From Arthrobacter cryoconiti (GTDB lineage: Bacteria; Actinomycetota; Actinomycetes; Actinomycetales; Micrococcaceae), in assembly GCF_020905375.1 (NCBI RefSeq), contig NZ_JAJJBU010000015.1, positions 1 to 64,000 on the forward strand: a stretch of DNA of 64,000 bases. Reading direction: 5' to 3'. The notes beneath the pieces are model-generated. The model ran no database searches. It was not told the DNA's origin and saw only the letters and a list, made by a program, of their open reading frames with translations. A program made the translations under genes and the position numbers. Shown here in pieces: positions 18,108 through 26,293 of this stretch. Within the stretch, counting starts at the first letter, position 1; each line of letters starts with the position of its first letter.

Positions 18108-18340
18108 GTCGGGTAGGGCCAGTTCGGGTACGGGATACTCCGGTGGGGCCAGCTCGGGTGGGGAAGAGAGTTGGCCCAGCTCGGGTGGGGAAGTCCGGTG
18201 GGGCCAGCTCGGGTGGGGAAGAGAGTTGGCCAAAGCCCTCATTGTCTTGCTGACCACCCGGACTTTGGCCGCTGACGTTGGGGCCTACGCCCCGTCCGAA
18301 TTGGTGTTTGGGCCAAAGGCATGTACTGTTGAGGACGCAA
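18108..18340. repeat. gene-free repeat region with 38-bp direct repeat
   Basis: Two identical 38-bp copies lie at 18139-18176 and 18194-18231. They begin TCCGGTGGGGCCAGCTCGGG and end with GAGAGTTGGCC. Between and before them are partial copies of the CAGCTCGGGTGGGGA core. The strand is strongly G-rich with runs of four G. No coding frame is credible. The copies lie just downstream of the valine operon and upstream of the initiator tRNA. Confidence 0.8.
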
Positions 18341-18414
<74 letters not shown>

Positions 18415-18423
18415 CTATGATGA

Positions 18424-18456
18424 GGAAAACCCTCGGCCGCTGGCCGGGGGTTTTCC
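18424..18456 (+). terminator. terminator after tRNA-fMet
   Basis: A 15-bp stem, GGAAAACCCTCGGCC with its complement and one wobble pair, closes a three-base loop ten bases after the tRNA. The descending arm contains TTTT. A rho-independent terminator for the tRNA transcript is the likely role. Confidence 0.8.
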
Positions 18457-18490
18457 GTTTGTGTGCTCCAATTTCAGGCTCCCTGAACCC

Positions 18491-19400
18491 GGCTCGCCCC
18501 GGCTCGCCCCGGCTCGCCCCGGCTCGCCCCGGCTCGCCCCGGCTCGCCCCGGCTCGCCCCGGCTCGCCCCGGCTCGCCCCGGCTCGCCCCGGCTCGCCCC
18601 GGCTCGCCCCGGCTCGCCCCGGCTCGCCCCGGCTCGCCCCGGCTCGCCCCGGCTCGCCCCGGCTCGCCCCGGCTCGCCCCGGCTCGCCCCGGCTCGCCCC
18701 GGCTCGCCCCGGCTCGCCCCGGCTCGCCCCGGCTCGCCCCGGCTCGCCCCGGCTCGCCCCGGCTCGCCCCGGCTCGCCCCGGCTCGCCCCGGCTCGCCCC
18801 GGCTCGCCCCGGCTCGCCCCGGCTCGCCCCGGCTCGCCCCGGCTCGCCCCGGCTCGCCCCGGCTCGCCCCGGCTCGCCCCGGCTCGCCCCGGCTCGCCCC
18901 GGCTCGCCCCGGCTCGCCCCGGCTCGCCCCGGCTCGCCCCGGCTCGCCCCGGCTCGCCCCGGCTCGCCCCGGCTCGCCCCGGCTCGCCCCGGCTCGCCCC
19001 GGCTCGCCCCGGCTCGCCCCGGCTCGCCCCGGCTCGCCCCGGCTCGCCCCGGCTCGCCCCGGCTCGCCCCGGCTCGCCCCGGCTCGCCCCGGCTCGCCCC
19101 GGCTCGCCCCGGCTCGCCCCGGCTCGCCCCGGCTCGCCCCGGCTCGCCCCGGCTCGCCCCGGCTCGCCCCGGCTCGCCCCGGCTCGCCCCGGCTCGCCCC
19201 GGCTCGCCCCGGCTCGCCCCGGCTCGCCCCGGCTCGCCCCGGCTCGCCCCGGCTCGCCCCGGCTCGCCCCGGCTCGCCCCGGCTCGCCCCGGCTCGCCCC
19301 GGCTCGCCCCGGCTCGCCCCGGCTCGCCCCGGCTCGCCCCGGCTCGCCCCGGCTCGCCCCGGCTCGCCCCGGCTCGCCCCGGCTCGCCCCGGCTCGCCCG
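18491..19400. repeat. decanucleotide tandem array, 91 copies
   Basis: The unit GGCTCGCCCC is repeated head to tail from 18491 to 19400 without any change until the last base of copy 91, which is G instead of C. Each unit is 90% G+C with six C, three G and one T on the plus strand, so the minus strand has runs of four G every ten bases. Because ten is not a multiple of three, every frame on a strand encodes the same ten-residue repeat and stays open; these frames are not genes. A small inverted repeat, TTCAGG-CTC-CCTGAA, sits at 18473-18487 just before it. The copy number may be limited by sequencing or assembly. Confidence 0.97.
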
Positions 19401-19430
19401 TAGCCAGCGCCGTCCAGTGTCAGGCATGTT

Positions 19431-19465
19431 TAGTCCGTTAGTCCGTTAGTCCGTTAGTCCGTTAG
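19431..19465. repeat. 8-bp tandem repeat at end of truncated gene
   Basis: TAGTCCGT is present four times in tandem (19431-19462), followed by TAG. On the minus strand each unit carries TAA, and with a period of eight the stop falls in all three frames within three units. It forms the 3' end of the truncated YdeI-type gene. Confidence 0.9.
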
Positions 19466-19783
19466 ATTTTCAAGTGCCAGGCTCGTGAGCCCAGCTTGGG
19501 TCATGAGCCCGCTGGCTATGAGCACACGAGCGTGCTCTAGATTCCGTATTGACGTCGTCCCTCGAGTTTTGCGGGGCGCGAACCGCTGTAAGTAGGAAAG
19601 CTCATCGAGGGCGAGGCGCTTGCTTTCACTCCATCCGAAGCACAGGCCCTCGTCGAGAACTTCCGCGAAGGTAACTCCGGGTATACCGGAGGCTTTTTTG
19701 AAGATGCGGATGAAAATCCCTGTCGAGGTGGCGTGGTGCTGCTCCAGCCAGGAACGCAACAGCGTGCGTTCTGTGAACTCCAT
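19454..19783 (-). pseudogene. YdeI/OmpD-associated family protein, C-terminally truncated
   Basis: The N-terminal part of a YdeI-like protein, about 109 residues. The family pattern is easy to see: LRSWLEQHHATSTGIFIRIF, then KKASGIPGVTFAEVLDEGLCFGW, then LDELSYLQRFAPRKTRGTTS. Full members run to about 190 residues and end with a domain rich in Arg and Lys that is missing here; this copy stops inside the 8-bp repeat. I start it at the ATG at 19783, which has GGGGAG nine bases upstream; the frame is open to 19807. It may still be made, but as a fragment. The loss coincides with the repeat arrays, which suggests a rearrangement. Confidence 0.6.
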
Positions 19784-19985
19784 GGTCGGCAACTCCCCGT
19801 CTTTCACTGTGTTTCGTTCCGTGGTTTGTTGTAACTGGGGTTAGTCATGATTCTCATAATATTGCCGACGGGATCAGGAAATGAATATGTTGCGAATCCG
19901 CCCCCACGATTCTTGAGGGACTGACGTCCCTGCGCCGGTTGATTCATCCGGGACCCGGTAGCTCCGGTAACTCCCCTCACCCGGA

Positions 19986-21164
19986 TTACGCCGGGTAGAT
20001 GGCGACCTCGGCGGCCTTGACCACAAAGAACACCGCGGAACCGGGCACTAGGCCAAGCTCTGCCATGGCGGCGGGAGAAATATCTGCCGATAACCGTCCC
20101 GCCCGGACTCGAATATGATCCCCATGCGGTTCCAGCTCAGTCACCGTCACGGCAAAACAATTCCTCGGACTTCCTTGCGGACGTTCTAGGAACACAGAAA
20201 CAGCTGACGGCGCGAATGCAGCAACGGCCATCGAACCGTCAGCAGAAGCGAGCGGTAGCTCCGATGTCCTGCTCGTCGCCGGAGACTCCGAGCCAAGAGT
20301 GGCCAGGAACTCCGCCCCCTGCGACGTCGCCAAGCGCCCCACCACGGCTCCGGCATCAGGGGTCTGGACGCTTGTACCCTCCAGCGCTCCCGAAAGAACA
20401 TTCAGCCCAGCCAAAGACGCCGCAAAAGGACTGCGTGGATGGGCCAGTACCGCGGCGGTGGGGCCCTGTTCGATGATGCGTCCCTGCTCCATGATGATGA
20501 TCCGGTCTGCAAGCATGAGGGCATCGAGGACATCATGGGTGACGATGATGGCACACCTGTGCTCCAGGACTCGTTTGAGGAGGCTGCGCAGGAACGGTGC
20601 GGTGTTGACGTCCAACGCTGCCATGGGTTCGTCCAGCAATAACAACTCGGGTTCTGTGGCGAGCGCCCGGGCCAATGCCACGCGCTGAGCCTGTCCACCT
20701 GAGAGCTGAGCCGGTTTGCGCACGGAAAGTTCGACTGCGTCCACCTCGCCGAGCCACTTTTGCGCGGACTCCATGGCGGCGCGTTTTCCGCGACCTTGGC
20801 TTCGCGGACCGAAGGCCACGTTTTCCGCAACGCTCAGATGGGGAAAAAGCAGCGGGTCCTGGGCGAGCAAACCGATGCCGCGCTCATGAGGAGACAGCCA
20901 GCTGCTGGCTGCGCTGGCTGTGCGAGCCGAGTGAGTCGTACCGCTCGAGCTGCAGTCTGCGCTAGCCGGACCGACGCGAAACAGGACGCGATCTCCCAAG
21001 GTCGCCTGGCCGGCGTCGGGCTTCAAAAGCCCGGAGAGAATCTGGATAAGGGAGGACTTGCCAGCACCGTTGGGGCCCATGATAGCGACGGTTTCGACGG
21101 GACCCACACTGATCGTGGCGTTGAGGTTGCGCTCTGCAAGAACGGCATGAAAATCAAGACTCAT
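19986..21164 (-). CDS. modC: molybdate ABC transporter ATP-binding protein
   Basis: ATPase that powers molybdate uptake, 392 residues, cytoplasmic face. Walker [10 protein letters not shown], signature [15 protein letters not shown], Walker [13 protein letters not shown] and the switch His in [11 protein letters not shown] are all present. An insertion rich in Ser, Ala and Thr (around residues 70-95) lengthens the region between Walker A and the Q-loop. The C-terminal 70 residues (from about [17 protein letters not shown]) form a TOBE/mop domain that binds the oxyanion. The ATG at 21164 follows GGAGGG and lies inside the end of modB (11-base overlap). It is last in the mod operon. Confidence 0.92.
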   Translation of the reverse strand: MSLDFHAVLAERNLNATISVGPVETVAIMGPNGAGKSSLIQILSGLLKPDAGQATLGDRVLFRVGPASADCSSSGTTHSARTASAASSWLSPHERGIGLLAQDPLLFPHLSVAENVAFGPRSQGRGKRAAMESAQKWLGEVDAVELSVRKPAQLSGGQAQRVALARALATEPELLLLDEPMAALDVNTAPFLRSLLKRVLEHRCAIIVTHDVLDALMLADRIIIMEQGRIIEQGPTAAVLAHPRSPFAASLAGLNVLSGALEGTSVQTPDAGAVVGRLATSQGAEFLATLGSESPATSRTSELPLASADGSMAVAAFAPSAVSVFLERPQGSPRNCFAVTVTELEPHGDHIRVRAGRLSADISPAAMAELGLVPGSAVFFVVKAAEVAIYPA

Positions 21165-21999
21165 GTATGCCCTCCGGAACAACAATGGCGCGCGGGCGGT
21201 GCGCAGGGGCCCTGTAGGTCAGGCCCACCACAAGCACAGCAACGGCAATGAGCACGAAGGAGAGAGCGACGGCGGCATCAGGATCCGTCTCGCGCTGGAG
21301 GTAGATTTCCAAGGGAAGAGTCCGGGTGACACCCTGCAAGCTGCCGGCGAATGTGAGTGTGGCGCCAAATTCGCCAAGGCTCCGAGCGAAGGCAAGCACG
21401 GCGCCAGAGACTAAGCCCGGAAGGACTAGAGGGAGGGTGATTCGGCGCATGACGGTGGAGGGACGGGCGCCAAGGGTGGCAGCAACGGCCTCATACCGTT
21501 GGCCCGCTGTGCGCAGGGTGCCTTCAAGGCTGAGGACCAAAAATGGTAGGGCCACGAACGACTGCGCCATGATGACAGCAGTGGTGGAAAATGCAATGTT
21601 GATGCCGGCAATGCTCAGTGATTTACCGATGAGTCCTTCGCGCCCAAACGTGTAGAGCAGTGCCAGGCCTCCCACCACTGGTGGCACTACTAGCGGCAGG
21701 AGGATTAGTGCCCTTAAAACGCGCTGCCCGGCGAACTGGGCCCGGGCCAGCACCAGCGCCAGCGGAACCCCCAAGATCACACACACGACGGTGCTGGAGG
21801 CCGCCGTCTTCAAGCTTAAGAGAAGTGCGTCCAGCGACGCACTAGACGTGACCAGGGCCAGGAACTGCGACCAGTTGACGCGCGCCACCATGCCCACGAG
21901 CGGGACCAGGATGAACAAGGTACCAAGGACAGCAAACACATAGATCCAACGGGGAACTGCCTGGTATTCCCAACGGCCAGGCCGTCTAAGGAGTACCAA
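21154..21999 (-). CDS. modB: molybdate ABC transporter permease
   Basis: Inner-membrane channel subunit of about 281 residues with five or six helices. The coupling (EAA) loop reads [28 protein letters not shown], which contacts modC. The frame is open far upstream to 22206, but that part runs antisense-free through modA and looks non-coding. I place the start at the TTG at 21999, six bases after GGAGG, giving a 14-base overlap with modA. A TTG start in such an overlap points to coupled translation. Helices such as [19 protein letters not shown] near the N-terminus fit this choice. Confidence 0.85.
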   Translation of the reverse strand: MVLLRRPGRWEYQAVPRWIYVFAVLGTLFILVPLVGMVARVNWSQFLALVTSSASLDALLLSLKTAASSTVVCVILGVPLALVLARAQFAGQRVLRALILLPLVVPPVVGGLALLYTFGREGLIGKSLSIAGINIAFSTTAVIMAQSFVALPFLVLSLEGTLRTAGQRYEAVAATLGARPSTVMRRITLPLVLPGLVSGAVLAFARSLGEFGATLTFAGSLQGVTRTLPLEIYLQRETDPDAAVALSFVLIAVAVLVVGLTYRAPAHRPRAIVVPEGIHES

Positions 22000-22801
22000 A
22001 ACCTGCCTCCTGGAGAATTTTCTGGCCTTGGGCTGCGGTGACCAGAGCGATGAAAGCCTTCGCCAGCTCTTGCTTTTTGGAGGAGGAAACGGCAACGATC
22101 GGATACTTATTGACGGTGGGCTTGTCCAGGCCCAGCGGGATCGCTTTGACCTTGGCTCCCGCCCCCGTGGCGTCAGTGACGTAAACCAAGCCGGCGTCCG
22201 CCTCACCGGAAGTCACCTTGCCTAGCACACTCGTCACGTTCAGTTCTTCGCTGACAGCCTTGATGGACAGCCCCGCGGTGGCTTCGTCGGTTTTGGCTGC
22301 TGCCCCGCAAGGAACCTGTGCCGCGCACACCACGACCTTGACCCCGGGTTTGGCCAGATCGGCGAAGCTGGTGATGTTGGCGGGGTTATTGGGTGGCACG
22401 ACGACCGTGAGGATGTTTGTCGCAAAGATCTCGGGCGTACCCTGCGCCATGTTGGCCGTGGTGAGCTTGTTCATGTTCGCCTCATCAGCGGAGGCAAAGA
22501 CATCGGCAGGAGCGCCTTGGGTTATTTGGGTGACCAGCGTGGAAGAACCGTCAAAGTTCAACGAGATCTTTGCCTGAGGATTGGCGGCCTGGAACTCCTT
22601 AGCAAGCTCCGTGAACGTGGATTTGAGAGATGCTGCGGCAAATACGTTGAGTGTTCCAGAAAGCGAGGAGGCTCCCTCAGATGTATTTGGGGTGCTGCTT
22701 TCCGCAGTCCCACCGGGGTTCGCACCAGGGGAACATGCAGCCAGTGAGGCGGTGAGCATGAGCGCAGCAACTATGGCGACGGACTTACGAAACATACTCA
22801 C
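21986..22801 (-). CDS. modA: molybdate-binding lipoprotein
   Basis: Substrate-binding protein anchored to the outer face of the membrane, 271 residues. The signal peptide ends in a lipobox (LAAC, Cys23), followed by a Gly/Ser/Thr linker. The mature part has the ModA features [20 protein letters not shown] and [25 protein letters not shown]. The first start is GTG at 22801, overlapping the regulator stop (GTGA), with GGGGAG upstream; ATG at 22795 is the alternative. Binding is probably to molybdate or tungstate. Confidence 0.92.
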   Translation of the reverse strand: MSMFRKSVAIVAALMLTASLAACSPGANPGGTAESSTPNTSEGASSLSGTLNVFAAASLKSTFTELAKEFQAANPQAKISLNFDGSSTLVTQITQGAPADVFASADEANMNKLTTANMAQGTPEIFATNILTVVVPPNNPANITSFADLAKPGVKVVVCAAQVPCGAAAKTDEATAGLSIKAVSEELNVTSVLGKVTSGEADAGLVYVTDATGAGAKVKAIPLGLDKPTVNKYPIVAVSSSKKQELAKAFIALVTAAQGQKILQEAGFGTP

Positions 22802-23208
22802 AGTGTTTTGCTCCCCTGGGGTACTTCGATGATCACATTAGTGGACTTGACGACGGCCGTGGCGACGGATCCCGGTTCCAGTCCAAGGTCCCGGACTGCT
22901 TCGCTACTCATCAGTGAAACCACTCGGAAGGGGCCGCACTGCATTTCAACCTGGGCCATGACTGTGTCCATCACAACGGTGGTGACAAGTCCGACAAAGC
23001 GGTTGCGGGCGGAACTGCCGACATTCGTGGGGTCATCGGGTAGTTGCGACTGTGACTTGGCAAGGGCCGCCAAATCCATGCCGTCAATGACGATGCGGCC
23101 GTTAGCTTCTTTGTGCCCTTTGAGCGTCCCGTTATCAAGCCAGCGGCGAACGGTGTCATCACTGACGCCAAGAAAACGGGCTGCTTCAGATACTCGAATA
23201 AGGGTCAT
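22798..23208 (-). CDS. ModE-like regulator: excisionase-type HTH fused to a mop domain
   Basis: A 136-residue two-domain protein that heads the mod operon. Residues 1-50 form a MerR/excisionase-like helix-turn-helix (IRVSEAARFLGVSDDTVRRWLDN). Residues 65-135 form one mop/TOBE molybdate-binding domain (ARNRFVGLVTTVVMDTVMAQ, then SLMSSEAVRDLGL and TAVVKSTNVIIEV). The natural role is molybdate-dependent control of modABC. It is shorter than classic ModE, which has two mop units, so it would need to oligomerise to form complete oxyanion sites. Four bases overlap with modA. The 79-bp upstream region contains an imperfect ATCC-N8-GGAT motif. Confidence 0.83.
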   Translation of the reverse strand: MTLIRVSEAARFLGVSDDTVRRWLDNGTLKGHKEANGRIVIDGMDLAALAKSQSQLPDDPTNVGSSARNRFVGLVTTVVMDTVMAQVEMQCGPFRVVSLMSSEAVRDLGLEPGSVATAVVKSTNVIIEVPQGSKTL

Positions 23209-23287
23209 ACACGGAGTCTATATCCTCAAATACGGATCTTCTGTGCTTTTCCATCCGCAAAAGGGTATAGATCGACGTTACAACTGC

Positions 23288-24259
23288 TCACCAAGCATAA
23301 TCTTCCGGGGCTGTTTTTGGCCCAGGGAAGATTTCATCCAACCGTGCCAATTCCGCGGCCGCAAGGGAAACATCCAAGGCGCGTAGCCCGGCAGTGAGTT
23401 GATCAGCCGTCCGCGGACCAATGATAGGGGCGGTGACGGCCGGTTGATGCAAGAGCCAGGCCAGCGCCACATCGGCCGGGGGATGGCCCAACTCCGCCGC
23501 TAAGGATTCAAACGCGGCGATCTTCTCTCGCGACTCTTCCAACGCCTGGGCGGCGCGCCCCGCTAACCTGCGTACGCCGTCGTGCTCCTTCGTCAGCACA
23601 CCGCCTAGCAGGCCCCCATGCAGGGGAGACCAGGGCAGAATACCCAGCCCGTAATGGGTAGCGGCCGGGATCACTTCACGTTCCACGCTGCGTTGGAGGA
23701 GGTTGTAGATGGACTGCTCGCTGACCAACCCCGTGACGGGGCGGCGCGCGGCGGCCTCCGCAGCCGCAGCAATGTGCCAGCCGGCAAAGTTCGAACTGCC
23801 TGTATATACGATCTTTCCCTGTTGGATTGCCGTGTCGACAGCCTGCCAGATCTCATCCCACGGTGTATCCCGATCCACATGATGGAACTGATAGAGGTCA
23901 ATGTGATCGGTTTGCAAGCGTTTGAGACTCGCATCCAGAGCCAGACGTATATTGAGTGCGGACAATTTGGAGTCATTGGGCCAATCCGTCATATTCCCAT
24001 AGACCTTGGTGGCCAGCACTGTCCGTTCCCGCCGTCCGCCACCCTTGGCAATCCACCGGCCGACGATCTCCTCGGTCCAACCCCGGTGTTCAGGGCCACC
24101 GTAGACATTCGCGGTGTCGAAGAAGTTCAGCCCAGCCTCATGGGCCTGGTCCATGATCCGGTGGGCAACCGCTTCCTCTGTGTGCGGACCGAAGTTCATG
24201 GTGCCTAGGCAAAGACGGGAAACGTTCAGCCCACTGCGGCCCAAATGTGTGTATTTCAT
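23288..24259 (-). CDS. aldo/keto reductase
   Basis: NADPH-dependent aldo/keto reductase of 323 residues with a TIM-barrel fold. The catalytic tetrad is visible: Asp and Tyr in FFDTANVYGG, Lys in VLATKVYG, and His in LYQFHHVDRD. The sequence starts in the usual way (YTHLGRSGLNVSRLCLGTMNFG), as in the YajO/YhdN-type subfamily. The cofactor segment SEQSIYNLL and the late PIIGPRTADQL are present. It overlaps the XRE-type regulator gene by four bases (ATGA) and is transcribed after it, so the regulator probably controls it. Substrate unknown. Confidence 0.9.
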   Translation of the reverse strand: MKYTHLGRSGLNVSRLCLGTMNFGPHTEEAVAHRIMDQAHEAGLNFFDTANVYGGPEHRGWTEEIVGRWIAKGGGRRERTVLATKVYGNMTDWPNDSKLSALNIRLALDASLKRLQTDHIDLYQFHHVDRDTPWDEIWQAVDTAIQQGKIVYTGSSNFAGWHIAAAAEAAARRPVTGLVSEQSIYNLLQRSVEREVIPAATHYGLGILPWSPLHGGLLGGVLTKEHDGVRRLAGRAAQALEESREKIAAFESLAAELGHPPADVALAWLLHQPAVTAPIIGPRTADQLTAGLRALDVSLAAAELARLDEIFPGPKTAPEDYAW

Positions 24260-25134
24260 GGAGCTGTTCCCTCCAAGGGCTGGCTGAGGTGCCCGGTGCG
24301 TGGTTTTTCTCCCTCGGAGCAGGTGGTGAGTAGCCTGAGGGCATCCGCGGACGGCGAGTTCCGCTTGGCCGAGTAGATGCGCAGGCTTTGCTCGGGATCA
24401 TCGGGCATGATCAGGTGCACAAAATCGACCTCAAGGTCTCCCACTAAACCGTGGTGCAGTTTCACTGTTCCGGAGGACTTCTGCCCCACTGTGTGCCGAG
24501 CCCACCACTGTCGAAAATCTTCGCTGTGGACGGCAAGTTCGCCCACTAACGCGGAGACCTCAGGGTCCCGCGGATGGCGCCCCACGTCTGCGCGCAGTTC
24601 GGCGACAGCGTCGGAGGCGGCACCATGCCAGTCCCGGAACAGGACCCGTGCTGCGGGGTCGAGCATGATCCAGCGCGTGTAGTTACGCTGCTCGCGGGGA
24701 AGCGCGCAAAGGTCGGTGAATAGCAGCCGTGCCGTGCGGTTGCTGGCCAGTACGTCTGTGCGACGTCCCAGCACGACGGCGGGTACCTCGCCAACCGCCT
24801 CAAGGAGTGCCAGCAGAGATGTTTGGACCCGTTGGGTGGAATTCGGCTCCACCGCTTGCCCGCCGCAATTCTCTAGAAGATCAAACATATGGGCGGATTC
24901 GGCATCGTTGAGTTCCAGGGCGCGGGCTACAGAGGAGAGTACTGAGCGTGAGGGATGGATGTTGCGGCCCTGTTCTAGCCGGGTGTAATAATCGGTCGAG
25001 ACATCGGCTAGCCTAGCCACTTCTTCGCGGCGCAGGCCAGGGACGCGCCTAGCGCTGAACGTGACACCGGGATCAGGCTGCAGGCGGGCCCGCATGGCCT
25101 TAAGGAACTTGCCGAACTCTATGCTTTGACCCAT
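24256..25134 (-). CDS. XRE family regulator with MmyB-like ligand domain
   Basis: A 292-residue regulator. Residues 8-75 hold the XRE helix-turn-helix (GLRREEVARLADVSTDYYTRLEQGR), and the rest is the MmyB-like PAS-type domain common in actinobacteria, with the motifs VLASNRTARLLF, TRWIMLDPAARVLF and PEVSALVGELAV. Such proteins usually govern a neighbouring reductase or dehydrogenase. Here it overlaps one aldo/keto reductase gene and diverges from another, so it may control both. Repeats and a 12-bp palindrome in the 186-bp divergent region could be its sites. Confidence 0.85.
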   Translation of the reverse strand: MGQSIEFGKFLKAMRARLQPDPGVTFSARRVPGLRREEVARLADVSTDYYTRLEQGRNIHPSRSVLSSVARALELNDAESAHMFDLLENCGGQAVEPNSTQRVQTSLLALLEAVGEVPAVVLGRRTDVLASNRTARLLFTDLCALPREQRNYTRWIMLDPAARVLFRDWHGAASDAVAELRADVGRHPRDPEVSALVGELAVHSEDFRQWWARHTVGQKSSGTVKLHHGLVGDLEVDFVHLIMPDDPEQSLRIYSAKRNSPSADALRLLTTCSEGEKPRTGHLSQPLEGTAP

Positions 25135-25320
25135 GTCACCATTGTGCCCTTAATTGTGCCCTTACTTGTGTGCCTGGCACATCCCTTTGGGTTGGTTTGG
25201 GTAGGACTGTCAAACCTAGGATGAATCCGCACATGGTCCTTTGATGCATTGATCAGCTGATCGTCCTAGGCTGGAGGAAACCGTTGTCTACAGTGGATAT
25301 CACAAGAGGAATGAATCAAC
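25135..25320. promoter_or_regulatory. divergent promoter region with short repeats
   Basis: The region contains a 12-bp unit, ATTGTGCCCTTA, twice in tandem (25141-25164) with a partial third copy, and the perfect palindrome GATCAGCTGATC (25251-25262). An inverted pair CCTAGGA / TCCTAGG flanks the latter. It lies between the XRE-type regulator and the second aldo/keto reductase, so operators are likely here, but the binding site is not identified. Confidence 0.4.
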
Positions 25321-26178
25321 ATGACTGAAGAATCCCAGACCGGTCCGAATGTGGCCGTTCCTGACTTGACGCTCAATAACGGCGTCACCATCCCGCAACT
25401 TGGCTTTGGGGTATTCCAGATCCCGCCGGAAGAGACCCGAGTAGCGGTGGCTGAGGCACTGGCTACCGGATACCGCCATATTGATACTGCCGCGGCTTAC
25501 CGCAATGAATCTGGAGTGGGCAAGGCCATCGCTGAATCAGGGCTGGCACGCGAGGATATTTTTATCACCACCAAGCTTCGCAACGGCGAGCAGAATAATC
25601 CCAGAGCAGCGTTTGAGGCCAGCCGTAAGGCACTGGGAGTTGACTGGATCGATCTCTACCTCATCCATTGGCCCGTACCTTCGCAAGCTTTGTACATACA
25701 GGCGTGGAAGGAACTTGAACTGATGTACGCGCAGGGGCTGGTCCGTGCAATCGGCGTCTCCAACTTCCTGCCGGAGCATCTTGACGAGTTGCTCGCTAAC
25801 TCCACGATCGTCCCCGCCGTAAATCAAATCGAGGCACACCCGAGCTTCCAACAGGCGGCTCTAGCGCAGAAGAGCCGCGACCTGGGGATGGCGGTGGAGG
25901 CATACAGCCCATTGGGTCAGGGCAAGGACCTCTCCGGCGAAGTCGTAAACGAATTGGCGCAAAAATATAATGCGACCCCGGCACAAATCGTTTTGGCCTG
26001 GCATTTGGGCTTGGGCAACATCGTGATTCCGAAGTCAGTGACACCTGAACGCATTCGCGAGAATCTGGCAGCTACGGCTATCAGTCTCACTGCTGAGGAG
26101 CTGGAGAAGATTTCGGCTTTGGAAACAGGGGAACGTCTGGGCGCAGATCCGGCCGTGGCGGCATTCACGCAGATGTAA
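25321..26178 (+). CDS. aldo/keto reductase, 2,5-diketogluconate reductase type
   Basis: A 285-residue NADPH-dependent reductase of the DkgA/DkgB-like class. The signature RHIDTAAAYRNESGVGKAI contains the catalytic Asp and Tyr, ITTKLRN the Lys, and LYLIHWPVP the His. GVSNFLPEHLDELL, VNQIEAHP and IPKSVTPERIRENL are the other family signatures, the last binding the NADPH phosphate. An AAGAGGAATGA stretch precedes the ATG. It belongs to another subfamily than the minus-strand reductase next door, so the two are not a recent duplication. Substrate unknown. Confidence 0.92.
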   Translation: MTEESQTGPNVAVPDLTLNNGVTIPQLGFGVFQIPPEETRVAVAEALATGYRHIDTAAAYRNESGVGKAIAESGLAREDIFITTKLRNGEQNNPRAAFEASRKALGVDWIDLYLIHWPVPSQALYIQAWKELELMYAQGLVRAIGVSNFLPEHLDELLANSTIVPAVNQIEAHPSFQQAALAQKSRDLGMAVEAYSPLGQGKDLSGEVVNELAQKYNATPAQIVLAWHLGLGNIVIPKSVTPERIRENLAATAISLTAEELEKISALETGERLGADPAVAAFTQM

Positions 26179-26213
26179 CGTGCAGGGGCTGAGAGCTGAC
26201 CGTTCACAGCAAA

Positions 26214-26251
26214 CGAAAAGGCAGCTCAGTATTCGCTGAGCTGCCTTTTCG
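26214..26251. terminator. bidirectional terminator
   Basis: A perfect 16-bp stem, CGAAAAGGCAGCTCAG with its complement, closes a six-base loop. The arms supply AAAA on one side and TTTT on the other, so it can stop transcription from the aldo/keto reductase (plus) and from pspA (minus), which converge here. Confidence 0.9.
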
Positions 26252-26293
26252 CTGTCAGTGCGCAATATGGTGGTGGGCTAAGCCCTGAAAACC

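Noticed and set aside
18491-19400. CRISPR array
   Set aside because: The units are head to tail without spacers, only 10 bp long, and no cas genes are present.
18417-19441. Long open frames on both strands across the 10-bp array (about 320 residues of PARPGSPRLA or GEPGRAGASR repeats)
   Set aside because: They are a by-product of a 10-bp period without stop codons. All frames on a strand give the same peptide, and the plus-strand ones run through the tRNA terminator.
21997-22206. N-terminal extension of modB reading back through modA
   Set aside because: It is Arg/Ser/Pro-rich and overlaps the modA coding end; a TTG with GGAGG at 21999 explains the real start.
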